A stretch of DNA of 46,132 nt from an uncultured Prevotellaceae bacterium (GCA_902770635.1 CACXTX010000011.1:1-46132); one strand, 5' to 3'. Positions 17,340 to 27,491 are shown, numbered from the stretch's first letter. The notes: a model not told the origin generated them from the letters alone. A program made the numbers and translations.

Positions 17340-20300
17340 ATGACAAACAAGTACTTCAGATCATTTGTCTGCCTCATCCTAGCACTAATGGGAATGAGTC
17401 AAAGTGCTGTTGCTGCTGATTTCAAAGACTTCAGCGTCATCGTCAACAATCAAGGCGGGACGTTGCTGACCAGCGAGGAGCAAGTGCAAGGCACAGCAGT
17501 TGAATTTGGTGTTGCTGTAGCTACTGACGGCACAGTCAGCCGAGTAGCCAAAGGCGATGCTTCGTCAGTAGCCACCATCAGTGGCAAGTTCCACAGCGAA
17601 CACGGTTGCACCAACCTCAAGGTGGTTGTTCCCGTTCCTGGCGCTGTCAAGATTATCGTGGGGCAGTGCACCTATAGCAAATCAGCTATCAACGTTACTG
17701 ATGCCGACGGAAAGACCGTAGCCACTCTAACCCCATCAAACCCTGCTTGTTGGAAAAACGACAAAGCTAACATTGATGAGTTGTACTACAACGGCGGTGC
17801 TACGACACTGACTATTACAGGTATGAGCTATTGCCCATTTGTTGCCGTCGAGGCTGTCAACAACAAGATGGACAATGCTGCAGCCACCGCTACGTTCCCC
17901 TTTAACCTGGGTACCGAAGGCCAGACTGCAACCTTTGGCGACATGGATTTCTACTTCCTGTCCAGCAAGGTTACTCACGGAGCCAACCTGATTCTGAAAG
18001 ACAAGTCAACTCATGGCAGTTCCACTCAAACTCGTTTCCAGCCTACCGTTGCCAACGAGTCAGCAGCCAGTGAGGCTAATGCCATCAAGTTCTTGTTCCG
18101 CCCCTACCCTGGCCTCGTGTTCACACCCACCAAGATTTCTCTGAAGTCAACACGCTATGGCACTGACGGTGGCAAGCTCGACTTATCATGGATAAACCCA
18201 GACGGTACTACTGTTTCCTTGGCTACCGGTCTGGTTCCCGACCGTAACAACAAGAGTGACCAACCCTCCACATTTGCGTACGATGTTACTGGTGCCACAC
18301 CAGCCGAAGGCGAGTGCGGACTTCAGGTCAACCTCTACAGCTTGGGCGACACCAAGCAGGTAGGCTTTGCCGACATCATCATAGAAGGTACGCTGACGGG
18401 TGAGAAGCAGGAGATTCCCATCCTGGCCTCTTTCAAGGCTAATGGTATAAATTATAATGTGGATGACATCTTCGAGATTGTTGGTGACGACTATGTAGCC
18501 AACATCGAACTCTTCAAAGCCGACAAGATGATTAACAGCACCAACCCACTTACCGACATTGTCGCTACAGCTGGTACGGTGGGAGAAGTGACCTATGTAG
18601 GCGATGACGAGAAGACAGTAGTCACCATTCCTGTCAGCCACAACAACATCAACATGAAGTGGATTGCCAACTTCGTCCGCAAGCCCTTCTACACCCTGAC
18701 CTATATTGACACCGACGGCAAGACCGTTATCGGAACACAGCAAGTAGAGAAAGATGCAGCAATCGGTGCATTCGAGTTCGACGGGACCAAGGTTACCGTT
18801 GCCTCTGGTTATGCCTTCCGCGGTTGGGCAACAGCCAATAGTGGAAGCACCGCTATCAAATATACAGCTAAGAGTTCCTTCACTGACAACACCAACCTCT
18901 ATGCCTATACTACTCCCATTGAGGTAGCATCCCCGACGGCTCGCTTCGACTACGACCTGCGTATGGAGAACTTCGATCCCGCAGACCATGAGATGCTGAC
19001 CTTCGAGGGCACTGGCTACTGGCACGACAAGCAGCACGGCTGGGCATTCCAGAAAGGTGATAAGATCAAGCTTGAGTTAGCAGGCAAGGGTTACATCAAA
19101 CTGAGCCTCTGCCAGTATTCCAGCGAGGGTGAACTGAAGCTCCTTGCTCCTGATGGAACCACCGTTCTTGGCACAACCGCCAATAAGGTTTCCTCAGATG
19201 GTGCCAATGCTACCATCCAGTACGATGGTGCACAAGGTGCCGGCATTCTGACACTTGAGATTCCCGCTGTCAGCTACATCCATAGCATCAGCATCCGTAA
19301 CCAGGCCGAAGACCCCTACACGGTAGATGGCGACATCTTTGTGGTAAAGCGCGGGGCAACCGATGTAGAGAGTGGAAAGAACCTGCTTTCCATGCTTGAA
19401 CTTGCCAATGGCATCAGCGGAACAGACCGTAAGATTATCTTCCTGCCTAATGGCATCTATGACTTGGAAGAGACTGTACTGACCGCTATCAGTCGCAACA
19501 ACATCTCACTGATTGGTGAGTCGATGGAAAGCACCATCATCAAGAATGCGCCTGACATCAGCATCGAGGGTATCGGTACTACAGCAACCCTGCTGAACAC
19601 CAGCACGGGTCTCTATATGCAAGACCTCACCTTGCAGAATGCTCTCGACTACTACGGAGCACAACGCGCCGGACTGGCTGGCGGACGCGCTGTCTGCCTG
19701 CAGGATAAGGGAAAGCGGACCGTCTGCAAGAACGTCAAGATGCTCTCTTATCAAGATACCTATTATTCCAATGCCAACAACCAGTTCTATTGGGAAGATT
19801 CCGAGATTCACGGCACCGTTGACTACCTCTGCGGTGGTGGCGATGTTTACTACAACAGATGTACCTTCGTCAATGAAAGCCGCTCGGCTGAAGGCAAGAC
19901 GGGCTCGGATGTCATCACGGCTCCCTATACCGATTCCAGCAACAAGTTCGGATATGTGTTCAACAACTGTACTATCGAGAACCATGCTGCCAGCTTCAGC
20001 CTGGGTCGTGCATGGGGTGGCAATTCTACCAGCGTTTGGCTTAACACCACCATCAATCAGCCTAAGGAGATTATCGACACTCGCTTTACACTGGCCGGTA
20101 TGAATGTGGCTGCCTACAAGTTCAAGGAGTACAACTCCATGGACACCGAAGGCAATGTCGTTTCTCCTGCCAGCTTGGTAGAGACCTTCACCAAGGACAG
20201 TCAGAAGTACACCTACGACATCATCCTGAGCGATGAAGAGGCAGCAGAATTTGCCCTCGACAAGGTATTCGCCAATTGGACTCCTGCTGAAATTGCCAAG

Positions 20301-21122
20301 CAAGCTATTGCACCTGCCTTCGTAAAACTGGAGGGCACGAACCTCACTTGGGAGGACAACAAGTCTGCCAAGATGTGGGCTGTCCTGAAGAACGGCAGTG
20401 TGATTGACTTTGTGGATACTCCTTCATATAAGGTTGATGATGCTACTGCAGAATATGCCATTCGTGCAGTCAGCGCCATGGGCGGACTTAGCAGTACTGT
20501 CGTTGCCAACAGCCACATTAGTGTTACTTTGGCAAGTGTTGGCTACGCTACCTTCTACGATTCAAAGAATGCCTACATCCTCCCTGCCGAACTGAAGGCA
20601 TACGCTGTTTCAAATGCAAACACCAGCGAGCTGACCTATGCAGAAGTAGGAAACATCATTCCTGCCGGTACAGCAGTGATGCTGGAGTCTGCCGACAAGA
20701 CTGGCGGCGAGTACCTCTTGTCTCCTACAGATGCAAAGGTTACCTATCAGGGTGCCAACATGTTAAAGGGTAGCGACGATGCCACCACCACATTTGCTGA
20801 CCAGAACAGTTTGTTCTACAAGCTCAGCTTCGGTAGTTCCAAGACTGCCCAGGCAGGCTCCTTCGGATGGTTCTGGGGTGCCGCCGATGGTGGAGCATTC
20901 GAGATTGAGGCTCACCGTGCATGGCTGGCCATTCCCATACTGCTGAACGCACCAGCCATCAGCTACATCATTGGCACTGGTGGAGAAGGAACCACAACTA
21001 TCAGAAACATTGAGAACAAGCAAGAATCTGCTGGAGAATACTACAACCTGCAAGGTCAGCGCGTTGACGTTCCCACCAAGGGTCTGTATATTCACAACGG
21101 CAAAAAAGTCATCATTAAATAA
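17340..21122 (+). CDS. Secreted multidomain pectin methylesterase, CE8 family
   Basis: A 1260-residue protein. I choose ATG 17340 (MTNKYFRSFVCLILALMGMS, a signal peptide); the frame is open 66 codons further upstream but that stretch covers the promoter and repeats. Residues about 690-930 are the CE8 beta-helix: QDTYYS (Q805, D806), GTVDYLCGG (D828) and LGRAW (R890, W892) correspond to the Gln, two Asp, Arg and Trp of the pectin methylesterase active site. Before it are beta-rich modules of unknown role, including an InlB-like beta-grasp stretch (YIDTDGKTVIG...GYAFRGWA, about 470-520). The C-terminus ends in a YYNLQGQRVDVPTKGLYI tag. Removal of methyl esters would prepare pectin for the PL1 lyases. 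A BACON-like lipoprotein gene follows immediately. Confidence 0.9.
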   Translation: MTNKYFRSFVCLILALMGMSQSAVAADFKDFSVIVNNQGGTLLTSEEQVQGTAVEFGVAVATDGTVSRVAKGDASSVATISGKFHSEHGCTNLKVVVPVPGAVKIIVGQCTYSKSAINVTDADGKTVATLTPSNPACWKNDKANIDELYYNGGATTLTITGMSYCPFVAVEAVNNKMDNAAATATFPFNLGTEGQTATFGDMDFYFLSSKVTHGANLILKDKSTHGSSTQTRFQPTVANESAASEANAIKFLFRPYPGLVFTPTKISLKSTRYGTDGGKLDLSWINPDGTTVSLATGLVPDRNNKSDQPSTFAYDVTGATPAEGECGLQVNLYSLGDTKQVGFADIIIEGTLTGEKQEIPILASFKANGINYNVDDIFEIVGDDYVANIELFKADKMINSTNPLTDIVATAGTVGEVTYVGDDEKTVVTIPVSHNNINMKWIANFVRKPFYTLTYIDTDGKTVIGTQQVEKDAAIGAFEFDGTKVTVASGYAFRGWATANSGSTAIKYTAKSSFTDNTNLYAYTTPIEVASPTARFDYDLRMENFDPADHEMLTFEGTGYWHDKQHGWAFQKGDKIKLELAGKGYIKLSLCQYSSEGELKLLAPDGTTVLGTTANKVSSDGANATIQYDGAQGAGILTLEIPAVSYIHSISIRNQAEDPYTVDGDIFVVKRGATDVESGKNLLSMLELANGISGTDRKIIFLPNGIYDLEETVLTAISRNNISLIGESMESTIIKNAPDISIEGIGTTATLLNTSTGLYMQDLTLQNALDYYGAQRAGLAGGRAVCLQDKGKRTVCKNVKMLSYQDTYYSNANNQFYWEDSEIHGTVDYLCGGGDVYYNRCTFVNESRSAEGKTGSDVITAPYTDSSNKFGYVFNNCTIENHAASFSLGRAWGGNSTSVWLNTTINQPKEIIDTRFTLAGMNVAAYKFKEYNSMDTEGNVVSPASLVETFTKDSQKYTYDIILSDEEAAEFALDKVFANWTPAEIAKQAIAPAFVKLEGTNLTWEDNKSAKMWAVLKNGSVIDFVDTPSYKVDDATAEYAIRAVSAMGGLSSTVVANSHISVTLASVGYATFYDSKNAYILPAELKAYAVSNANTSELTYAEVGNIIPAGTAVMLESADKTGGEYLLSPTDAKVTYQGANMLKGSDDATTTFADQNSLFYKLSFGSSKTAQAGSFGWFWGAADGGAFEIEAHRAWLAIPILLNAPAISYIIGTGGEGTTTIRNIENKQESAGEYYNLQGQRVDVPTKGLYIHNGKKVIIK

Positions 21123-21545
21123 ATGAACGTTATGAACAAAGTTAGAATATTAGCATTGTCCGCTATCATAGCCTTAGTCTTGACAGCATGCTCCAATGCA
21201 GACAACAATGTCTATGAGCGTTTCCACACCTACGATCAGACAGAGAACTTCACCTCTGCTGCCGGAACATACACCGTGGAACTGAAGTTTATGAAAGGAC
21301 AGCCAGTAGTCGGACAGGAAGTTACCGACTGGGTAACAGTAACCGCCCTGCCCAACAGTGGTGAAGAGCCCTCAAAAGTGGAGATTGCCGTGAAGGAAAA
21401 TGCCAGTGGTGCCGAGCGCACCACCCTGCAGACCATCACGGTGGGTGAATATACTGTCAAGCTGACAATAAACCAAGGTATAACCTCTGTCAGCCATCCT
21501 AACGAGGGAGAAACCGATCAGCCGGCCTACTCACCCAAAATGTAA
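21123..21545 (+). CDS. Small BACON-like lipoprotein
   Basis: A 140-residue lipoprotein; the lipobox LVLTAC puts the acylated Cys at residue 23. The ATG directly follows the CE8 stop codon; an alternative start is ATG 21132 (MNKVRILALS). Residues about 45-120 show the BACON pattern: DWVTVTALPN, a beta-rich stretch with VKENASGAERTT, ending VKLTINQG. BACON domains in Bacteroidota are thought to bind mucin or carbohydrate, or to act as spacers. Its role here is probably as an accessory surface lipoprotein for the esterase. It ends in a short Pro- and acid-containing tail and is followed by a terminator at 21573. Confidence 0.7.
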   Translation: MNVMNKVRILALSAIIALVLTACSNADNNVYERFHTYDQTENFTSAAGTYTVELKFMKGQPVVGQEVTDWVTVTALPNSGEEPSKVEIAVKENASGAERTTLQTITVGEYTVKLTINQGITSVSHPNEGETDQPAYSPKM

Positions 21546-21572
21546 CGTCTCACCTTATTAGTATATTATAGA

Positions 21573-21609
21573 AAAAGAACGGATTTCCTCCATTGGAGTC
21601 CGTTCTTTT
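21573..21609 (+). terminator. Terminator of the CE8 operon
   Basis: AAAAGAACGGA (21573-21583) pairs perfectly with TCCGTTCTTTT (21599-21609); inner bases CTCC/GGAG extend the pairing. Confidence 0.85.
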
Positions 21610-21638
21610 AAAACAAGAAGAAAAAAACAACTAAAAAA

Positions 21639-21670
21639 TTTGCTTAATTAAAGTAAAAAGCCTAATTTTG
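21639..21670 (+). promoter_or_regulatory. Promoter of the first SusC/SusD operon
   Basis: TTTG (21639-21642), 20 bp, TAATTTTG (21663-21670): a complete Bacteroidota promoter, 66 bp before ATG 21737. Confidence 0.75.
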
Positions 21671-21736
21671 CAGACTGAAAACAAACGGAATGTAATATTC
21701 ACACTTTACTATAATAAACTAAAACAAAAATTTAAC

Positions 21737-24700
21737 ATGCAAAAAAGAAGACTACTCTTAGCCATGTTGCTTTGCGCATTTTGGCTAACGGGCTTCGCCC
21801 AGAATGCAATCAAGGGTACCGTCAAGGACAAGTCCGGCGAACCTCTGATTGGAGTTAGCGTTACTTATGGTAGCGGCCAGGGAACAGTTACCGACATTGA
21901 TGGTAACTTCAGTGTCAATGTTCCTGCCGGCTCAACCCTTAAGTTCTCGTATGTAGGCTATAAGCCTCAGTCACTGAAAGCCAGCGGTAACATGAACATT
22001 ACCCTGGAAGAGGACAACACAACGTTGGAAGACGTGGTTGTTGTAGGTTATGGTACGATGAAGCGTCGCGACCTGACAGGTGCCGTGGCTTCTGTAACCG
22101 GTGAAACGCTAGCCAAGAACCCAGTGTCAAATGTGGCTCAGGCCCTGCAGGGACAACTCCCTGGTGTGAGCGTTGTCTCTCAGGACGGTCGTCCTGGCGG
22201 TACAACCTCAATCCGTGTCCGTGGTGGTGGTTCTATCACCCAGAGCAACGATCCTCTTTACATTGTTGACGGTGTTCAGGTAAGCGACATCAGCGATATC
22301 CCTGCCGACAACATCGAGAGCATCGACGTACTGAAAGACGCTGCCTCTACAGCCATCTATGGTGCCCGTGGTGCCAATGGTGTTATTCTGATTACCACAA
22401 AGGGCTCAAAGGGTGACGGCAAGGCTAAAGTAAAATACAACATGTATTTCCAGTTTAAAAAGTCTTCGTACACTCCCAAAGTGCAGGATGCCTACGACTA
22501 CGTACTGAATCAATGGAGCTATGCCAAGTCTTATGGTGAGACTTATGGTGATGGAGTGGCCTCTTACTTCGGACTGGGAAGTGCCAACGGCAACCACCTG
22601 AATGAGTATAGAAACATGGGTGTTCACAACTATGTGGACGACGTAATGGAGACTGCTTACAGCTGGAACCACGACATTTCACTCAGCGGTGGTAACCAGA
22701 ACACCAAGTATTATGCTTCTGTAAACTATGTTACCGATGAGGGTAACCGCATCAACACCAGTTTCAAGCGTTGGAATGCAAACTTCAAGATTTCGCAGAA
22801 GATTACCAAAGACCTGACTTTCGATGCTGACTTGCGTTACAGCGAGACGAAGAACCAAGGAACAAGTTTCGACTATGCTGCCGGTAACGCCGTATATGGG
22901 TACAAGCCCATCGACAATCCTCTGGGCAGTGGCGAACCCTCTGACCTTGGTATGGGTAGTGCCAGTGTTGAAGACATCAGCAATCCTTTGTCAATCATCA
23001 ACAACTACAATAGTGTAACTACCCGTCAGCGCGTACGCGGTATGGGTACTTTGACATGGAACGTCATCAAGGGCCTCACTGCAAAGACCGAGCTTTCTCT
23101 GAGCCGTAACTGGAGCAAGAAACAGGAGTGGGACGGTGGTAAGTCAACTAACCCCTATAATAAGGCTACTCTGACCAATGGCGATGGCTACGGTGTCCGT
23201 TGGGCAACTACGTTGAACTATCAAGTACAAGGTTTAGGTGAAGACCACAACCTGTCATTCCTTGCAGGTAACGAGGTTCTGGCCAGCAAGTCAAACAGCA
23301 ACTCAATGACTGGTGCAGGCTTCCCCGCAGAGTTCAGCGAGGACCGCGCTTTTGGTTTCTTCAGCATGTACAACATGGTTGATGCCTTCCTAACTCAGAC
23401 TCAGCAGGCTTCTGACTTTAGCAACTCCGTTGGCGAACCTAAGCACACACTGTCATGGTTCGGACGTGTTAACTACGACTATCTGGGCCGCTACCTCTTC
23501 ACTGCAACGTTCCGTGCTGATGGCAGCTCGAACTTCGCTCCTAACAAGCACTGGGGTTACTTCCCTGCTGCTGCCTTCGGATGGCGTATCAACGATGAGC
23601 CGTTCATGGCCAACACAAAGGATTGGCTCGACAACTTGAAACTGCGTCTGTCTATTGGTACCTCTGGTAACGACAATATCGATGCCAGCCTTTGGAAAGA
23701 ATACTGGGAGCCTAAAGTTGTATGGGATAACGGTGTACGTAAGGTGACTTTCTCACCTGGTGCTGTACTGGCTAACCCCGACCTGAAGTGGGAGACTACC
23801 ATCTCACGCAACCTTGGTATTGACTATGGTTTCTGGAATGGTAAGCTGCGTGGTAGCATTGAGTTCTATTGGAACACTACAAAGGACATTCTGATGCGCG
23901 TTCCCGTTGCTGAGTCAACAGGTCACAGCTATCAGTACCAGAATGTTGGTGAGACCTCTAACAAGGGTATTGAGTTCTCTATCTTCTACGAGATTATCCG
24001 TTCAAAGGACTTCAACCTGAGCGTAAACGCTACCTACAACTACAACAAGAATAAAGTAGAGAAGGTTGTTGAAGGCGTAAATGCTGACACAAACACCAAC
24101 TGGGGTTCTTCTATGAAGCGTCCGTACAACGACTACATCATCCGCGAGGGTGAACCCGTAGGTACCATCTGGGGTTATAAGTCGGCTGGTTACTATACCG
24201 TTGATGACTTCAATGTTGTGAATGGTGTGTGGACTCTGAAGCCTGGTGTTGCTGATATGGGTTCAAACGTCACCAACTATTCTGCTGGCTATCTGGCTGC
24301 TTATCCTGTTCCTGAAGGACAAGTTGCTCGTCCTGGTATGGTTAAGTTCCAGGATACCGATGGTAGTGGTATTATCACGGAAGAAGACTGTCAAATCGTT
24401 GGTCACACCATGCCTAAGCATACTGGTGGTATCAACCTGAATGCCAACTACAAGGGCTTTGACTTCTCAGCAGGCTTCACCTATCAGATTGGTGGCGACG
24501 TTTACAACGCTAACGCCATGCACTCTATGATGGGTAACAAGGATACCAGCTTCGGTTGGAACCGTTTGTCTATTGTTTCTGACTGCTGGAAGATGTACGA
24601 TGTTGATGCTAGCGGCAACTTGGTTGCTGTTACTGAGCCTGCTGCTCTGGCTAGCCTCAATGCTGGTGCCAAGTATGCTCTGCCCTACAATGAGTACGGT

Positions 24701-24982
24701 CTTGTGAACTCAGAATTCATTGAGGATGCATCTTATCTGCGTCTGAACACCCTGACTCTCGGCTATACTCTGCCGAAGAACCTGACCAAGAAGGTTGGTA
24801 TCAGCAACCTGCGCATCTACTTCACAGGTGGTAACCTGTTCTGCATCTCTGGCTACAAGGGCAGCGACCCCGACGTAAACACCCGTCCCGGTGGCAACAA
24901 CGGCTTCCCCACTCCGAACTACGACTGGAACTCGTATCCACGTGCCAGAACTTATACCTTCGGTCTTAATGTTGCATTCTAA
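21737..24982 (+). CDS. SusC-like TonB-dependent outer-membrane transporter
   Basis: A 1081-residue SusC homologue. Start ATG 21737 (MQKRRLLLAMLLCAFWLTGF, signal peptide); upstream in-frame codons overlap the promoter. An N-terminal carboxypeptidase-regulatory-like domain (AIKGTVKDKSGEPLIG...DIDGNFSV) is followed by the plug beginning EDVVVVGYGTMKRRDLTG (from E98), with LYIVDGVQ and AIYGARGANGVILITTK, then the barrel and a C-terminal aromatic strand ending TFGLNVAF. Such proteins import oligosaccharides with a SusD lid and TonB energy. The neighbours suggest pectic oligomers. It lies 14 bp upstream of susD. Confidence 0.95.
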   Translation: MQKRRLLLAMLLCAFWLTGFAQNAIKGTVKDKSGEPLIGVSVTYGSGQGTVTDIDGNFSVNVPAGSTLKFSYVGYKPQSLKASGNMNITLEEDNTTLEDVVVVGYGTMKRRDLTGAVASVTGETLAKNPVSNVAQALQGQLPGVSVVSQDGRPGGTTSIRVRGGGSITQSNDPLYIVDGVQVSDISDIPADNIESIDVLKDAASTAIYGARGANGVILITTKGSKGDGKAKVKYNMYFQFKKSSYTPKVQDAYDYVLNQWSYAKSYGETYGDGVASYFGLGSANGNHLNEYRNMGVHNYVDDVMETAYSWNHDISLSGGNQNTKYYASVNYVTDEGNRINTSFKRWNANFKISQKITKDLTFDADLRYSETKNQGTSFDYAAGNAVYGYKPIDNPLGSGEPSDLGMGSASVEDISNPLSIINNYNSVTTRQRVRGMGTLTWNVIKGLTAKTELSLSRNWSKKQEWDGGKSTNPYNKATLTNGDGYGVRWATTLNYQVQGLGEDHNLSFLAGNEVLASKSNSNSMTGAGFPAEFSEDRAFGFFSMYNMVDAFLTQTQQASDFSNSVGEPKHTLSWFGRVNYDYLGRYLFTATFRADGSSNFAPNKHWGYFPAAAFGWRINDEPFMANTKDWLDNLKLRLSIGTSGNDNIDASLWKEYWEPKVVWDNGVRKVTFSPGAVLANPDLKWETTISRNLGIDYGFWNGKLRGSIEFYWNTTKDILMRVPVAESTGHSYQYQNVGETSNKGIEFSIFYEIIRSKDFNLSVNATYNYNKNKVEKVVEGVNADTNTNWGSSMKRPYNDYIIREGEPVGTIWGYKSAGYYTVDDFNVVNGVWTLKPGVADMGSNVTNYSAGYLAAYPVPEGQVARPGMVKFQDTDGSGIITEEDCQIVGHTMPKHTGGINLNANYKGFDFSAGFTYQIGGDVYNANAMHSMMGNKDTSFGWNRLSIVSDCWKMYDVDASGNLVAVTEPAALASLNAGAKYALPYNEYGLVNSEFIEDASYLRLNTLTLGYTLPKNLTKKVGISNLRIYFTGGNLFCISGYKGSDPDVNTRPGGNNGFPTPNYDWNSYPRARTYTFGLNVAF

Positions 24983-24996
24983 ATCGTAAGAAAGAT

Positions 24997-27099
24997 ATGA
25001 AAAAAATAATATATTCAACCCTTTTCGCAACAGCCACCCTCACGTTGGGTGTATCATGTAGCGACTATTTGGAGACTGACACGCTGTCAAAGGCCGATGC
25101 AGCCTTCGTATTCTCGACCAACGAGACGGCTCGTGCTGCTCTGGAAGGTGCCTACTCTTCATGGACTGACGCTGCCCAGAACAAAGTTTTCGGTGACGGA
25201 TTGTACTATGCTGCCGACGTGGCAGGTTCGGACATTGAGCGTCACCCTGAGAACTTCAGCAATCAGCCCGGACGTCACTATCCAGAGTGTTTCTACCAGA
25301 ATGGTAATTATGCCAGCGAATACACATTGCTGAGCTATCAGAAAGAGAACGACACCTATGCTTCGCTCTATGCTGTCATCAATAAAGCCTGTATCGTAGT
25401 TAGTGCTATTCAGAGTTCTGCAGGATTCCAGGAAATGTTAGATGCCGGTGTGGCTTGCACCATGGGACAGCTCTATGGCGAGGCTGTTGCCCTGAAGGCT
25501 ACCGCTTATCGTGAGCTTATCAAGTATTTCGGTGATGTACCTTATATCAGCGGTAAAACCACTGACCATAATGGTCTTGTAGGTCGTGACTCTATCTATG
25601 ACGTTATTTTAGAGGAACTGATAGAGGCTGCTCCTGTCATGTATCGTGTAGGTTCTATTCCTGGTATTAAGGGTAAGAACTACTTCTCTCGTACCTATGT
25701 AGAAGGTCTTATCGGCCGTATCGCTCTCGAGGCTGGTGGTTATCAGACTCGTCGTGGTGACATCCCCCGTGTAGATGGCAATGGCGACCCACTGACCTTT
25801 GAGACAATGGGTACTGAGAACAACGGTGCCACCTACGGTCGCCGCTCTGACTGGCAGTATTTCTATGGACTGGCTAAGCAATACTTTAAGGCAGTCATCG
25901 ACAATCCTGGCTCTACCAAGTTCATTACTACCGACTCACGTACTCCGGCTAACCCCTATCAGGTATTCTTCCAGCAGATGCATTCCGAAGATGAGAACTA
26001 TGCCGACGAGAGTATCTATGAATATGCCATCTCACAAGGTGGTGGCAACGATGCACGTCCTTATTCATTTGGTCGTCCGGCTACTGGTGGTTCAAAGAAC
26101 AACTACCCCTGTAAGAACTATGGTCAGGGCCGTATCAATCCTGCCTTCTACTATGGTGTGTTCGATCCCGCCGATATGCGTCGTGACGTGAGCTGTACTG
26201 TTACAGCTACCAAGGGTGCCGACGGTACGGAGATTATTCTCCCCTTCACTCCTGGTTCACAGGGTAAGGGTGGCGGTATCTCTCTGAACAAGTGGGATGA
26301 GAACCGTCAGGACAAAGTGTGGACAGCTAACCAGCGTAAGTCTGGTATCAATGGACCATACATGCGTATTTCTGAGATTTATCTGGGCTATGCTGAGGCC
26401 TGCGCCGCTACTGGTGATGCTACTACTGCCCGTCAGTATCTGGACATCATCCGCAACCGTGCCTTCGGCTCTGCAGCCGCAGCCAAGACCGATGCCTTCA
26501 TCGCTAAGGAAGGTTCTTTGTTGAATGCCATCATCCAGGAGCGCGGCTTTGAGTTTGCCGGTGAGGGTGACCGCCGTTGGACGCTGATTCGTACTGGACT
26601 CATCGGTCCAAAGATCAAGGAAATTAAGGAACTGACTCAGAAGATGTTCGATGGTCTGAAGGCCAATGGTTTCTACACCTTCGACAATGGCAACACCATT
26701 TCCAGCTATATCTGGACGAAGTATGTTGACCTGGGCAAAGGCAAGCGTCTTGTCAACCAAAGTCCTGACGAGAACGATCCCGCACAGTTCCCCGGATGGC
26801 GTGGCGTGAACAACGACTGGAGTGCCTATGGTCTTGAACTGCCCGCCAACTACGCACCCAACTTGGCAATTAAGGGCTTGTTCACCAAGCTCACCGATGC
26901 CGAGATTGCAGCTTTGGAAGCTGACGGCTATAAGAAGACTAATTGGGCTGTTGACCTCGTAAAGGCTGAAGACGAGTACAACAAGTACCTGTTCCTCGAC
27001 TACGATTATGTTAAGGCTCCTATCTACCTCTGGCCATTTACTCCCAATGTTCTTGCCAATGGTGGATTCAAGAATGGTTACGGATTCAAGAACGAATAA
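24997..27099 (+). CDS. SusD-like outer-membrane lipoprotein
   Basis: A 700-residue SusD/RagB-family lipoprotein, longer than the roughly 550-600 residues usual for the family. The lipobox TLGVSC gives acylated C21, followed by SDYLETDTLSKADA, typical of SusD N-termini. TPR-like helices are expected (LYGEAVALKATAYRELIKYF; RISEIYLGYAEACAATGDA), and the C-terminal RGFEFAGEGDRRWTLIRTG motif is standard. It forms the lid of the preceding SusC and captures glycan at the cell surface. Extra sequence after about residue 560 (KRLVNQSPDENDPAQFPGW...) accounts for the length and may affect substrate specificity. A strong terminator follows at 27121. Confidence 0.93.
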   Translation: MKKIIYSTLFATATLTLGVSCSDYLETDTLSKADAAFVFSTNETARAALEGAYSSWTDAAQNKVFGDGLYYAADVAGSDIERHPENFSNQPGRHYPECFYQNGNYASEYTLLSYQKENDTYASLYAVINKACIVVSAIQSSAGFQEMLDAGVACTMGQLYGEAVALKATAYRELIKYFGDVPYISGKTTDHNGLVGRDSIYDVILEELIEAAPVMYRVGSIPGIKGKNYFSRTYVEGLIGRIALEAGGYQTRRGDIPRVDGNGDPLTFETMGTENNGATYGRRSDWQYFYGLAKQYFKAVIDNPGSTKFITTDSRTPANPYQVFFQQMHSEDENYADESIYEYAISQGGGNDARPYSFGRPATGGSKNNYPCKNYGQGRINPAFYYGVFDPADMRRDVSCTVTATKGADGTEIILPFTPGSQGKGGGISLNKWDENRQDKVWTANQRKSGINGPYMRISEIYLGYAEACAATGDATTARQYLDIIRNRAFGSAAAAKTDAFIAKEGSLLNAIIQERGFEFAGEGDRRWTLIRTGLIGPKIKEIKELTQKMFDGLKANGFYTFDNGNTISSYIWTKYVDLGKGKRLVNQSPDENDPAQFPGWRGVNNDWSAYGLELPANYAPNLAIKGLFTKLTDAEIAALEADGYKKTNWAVDLVKAEDEYNKYLFLDYDYVKAPIYLWPFTPNVLANGGFKNGYGFKNE

Positions 27100-27120
27100 T
27101 CCAATCCATTATTCATAACA

Positions 27121-27153
27121 ATAGCGGAGAGCGCAATGCTCTCCGCTATTTTT
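27121..27153 (+). terminator. Terminator of the first SusC/SusD operon
   Basis: ATAGCGGAGAGC (27121-27132), loop GCAAT, GCTCTCCGCTAT (27138-27149), then TTTTT: a perfect 12-bp stem. Confidence 0.92.
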
Positions 27154-27201
27154 GTCATCCAACAAATTAATTTGAGGTAGCGAGCACCATCAAGAAGTAG
27201 G

Positions 27202-27284
27202 AATCCTCGTCCTCCGCATTAAGTCTAACAATTGCTACCATTAATGCTCGCAATTGCTACCATTAATGCTCGCAAATGTTATGT
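27202..27284. repeat. 22-bp repeats with CAATTG core
   Basis: Units of 22 bp begin at 27224 and 27246 (the latter GCTCGCAATTGCTACCATTAAT shortened: GCTCGCAATTGCTACC then ATTAAT), with a partial copy at 27268 and a degenerate one at 27202. CAATTG is palindromic. Confidence 0.75.
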
Positions 27285-27309
27285 TTAAATGTGAAAAATA
27301 AATTTGTAA

Positions 27310-27391
27310 TTTTTGCTGCCACCCTGCCACCAAATGGCGTCAAACGCCCTGTTTAAAGGGGAAATTGGTTGCAGCAGGGTGGCAGCAAAAA
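27310..27391. repeat. 82-bp inverted-repeat element
   Basis: TTTTTGCTGCCACCCTGC (27310-27327) is the perfect reverse complement of 27374-27391 (18 bp). The 46-bp interior holds a second hairpin, GGCGT-CAA-ACGCC (27336-27348). No transposase frame is inside. It could be a miniature inverted-repeat element or a structured RNA. Confidence 0.7.
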
Positions 27392-27491
27392 TGCTTATTT
27401 GGGCATTTCCACCCCCGAAACGTACTCAAAACCATACTTTTTTCACGTTTTTTGGGCAGAAATATAGGAATGCAGGTGTCCGAAGTAGGAA

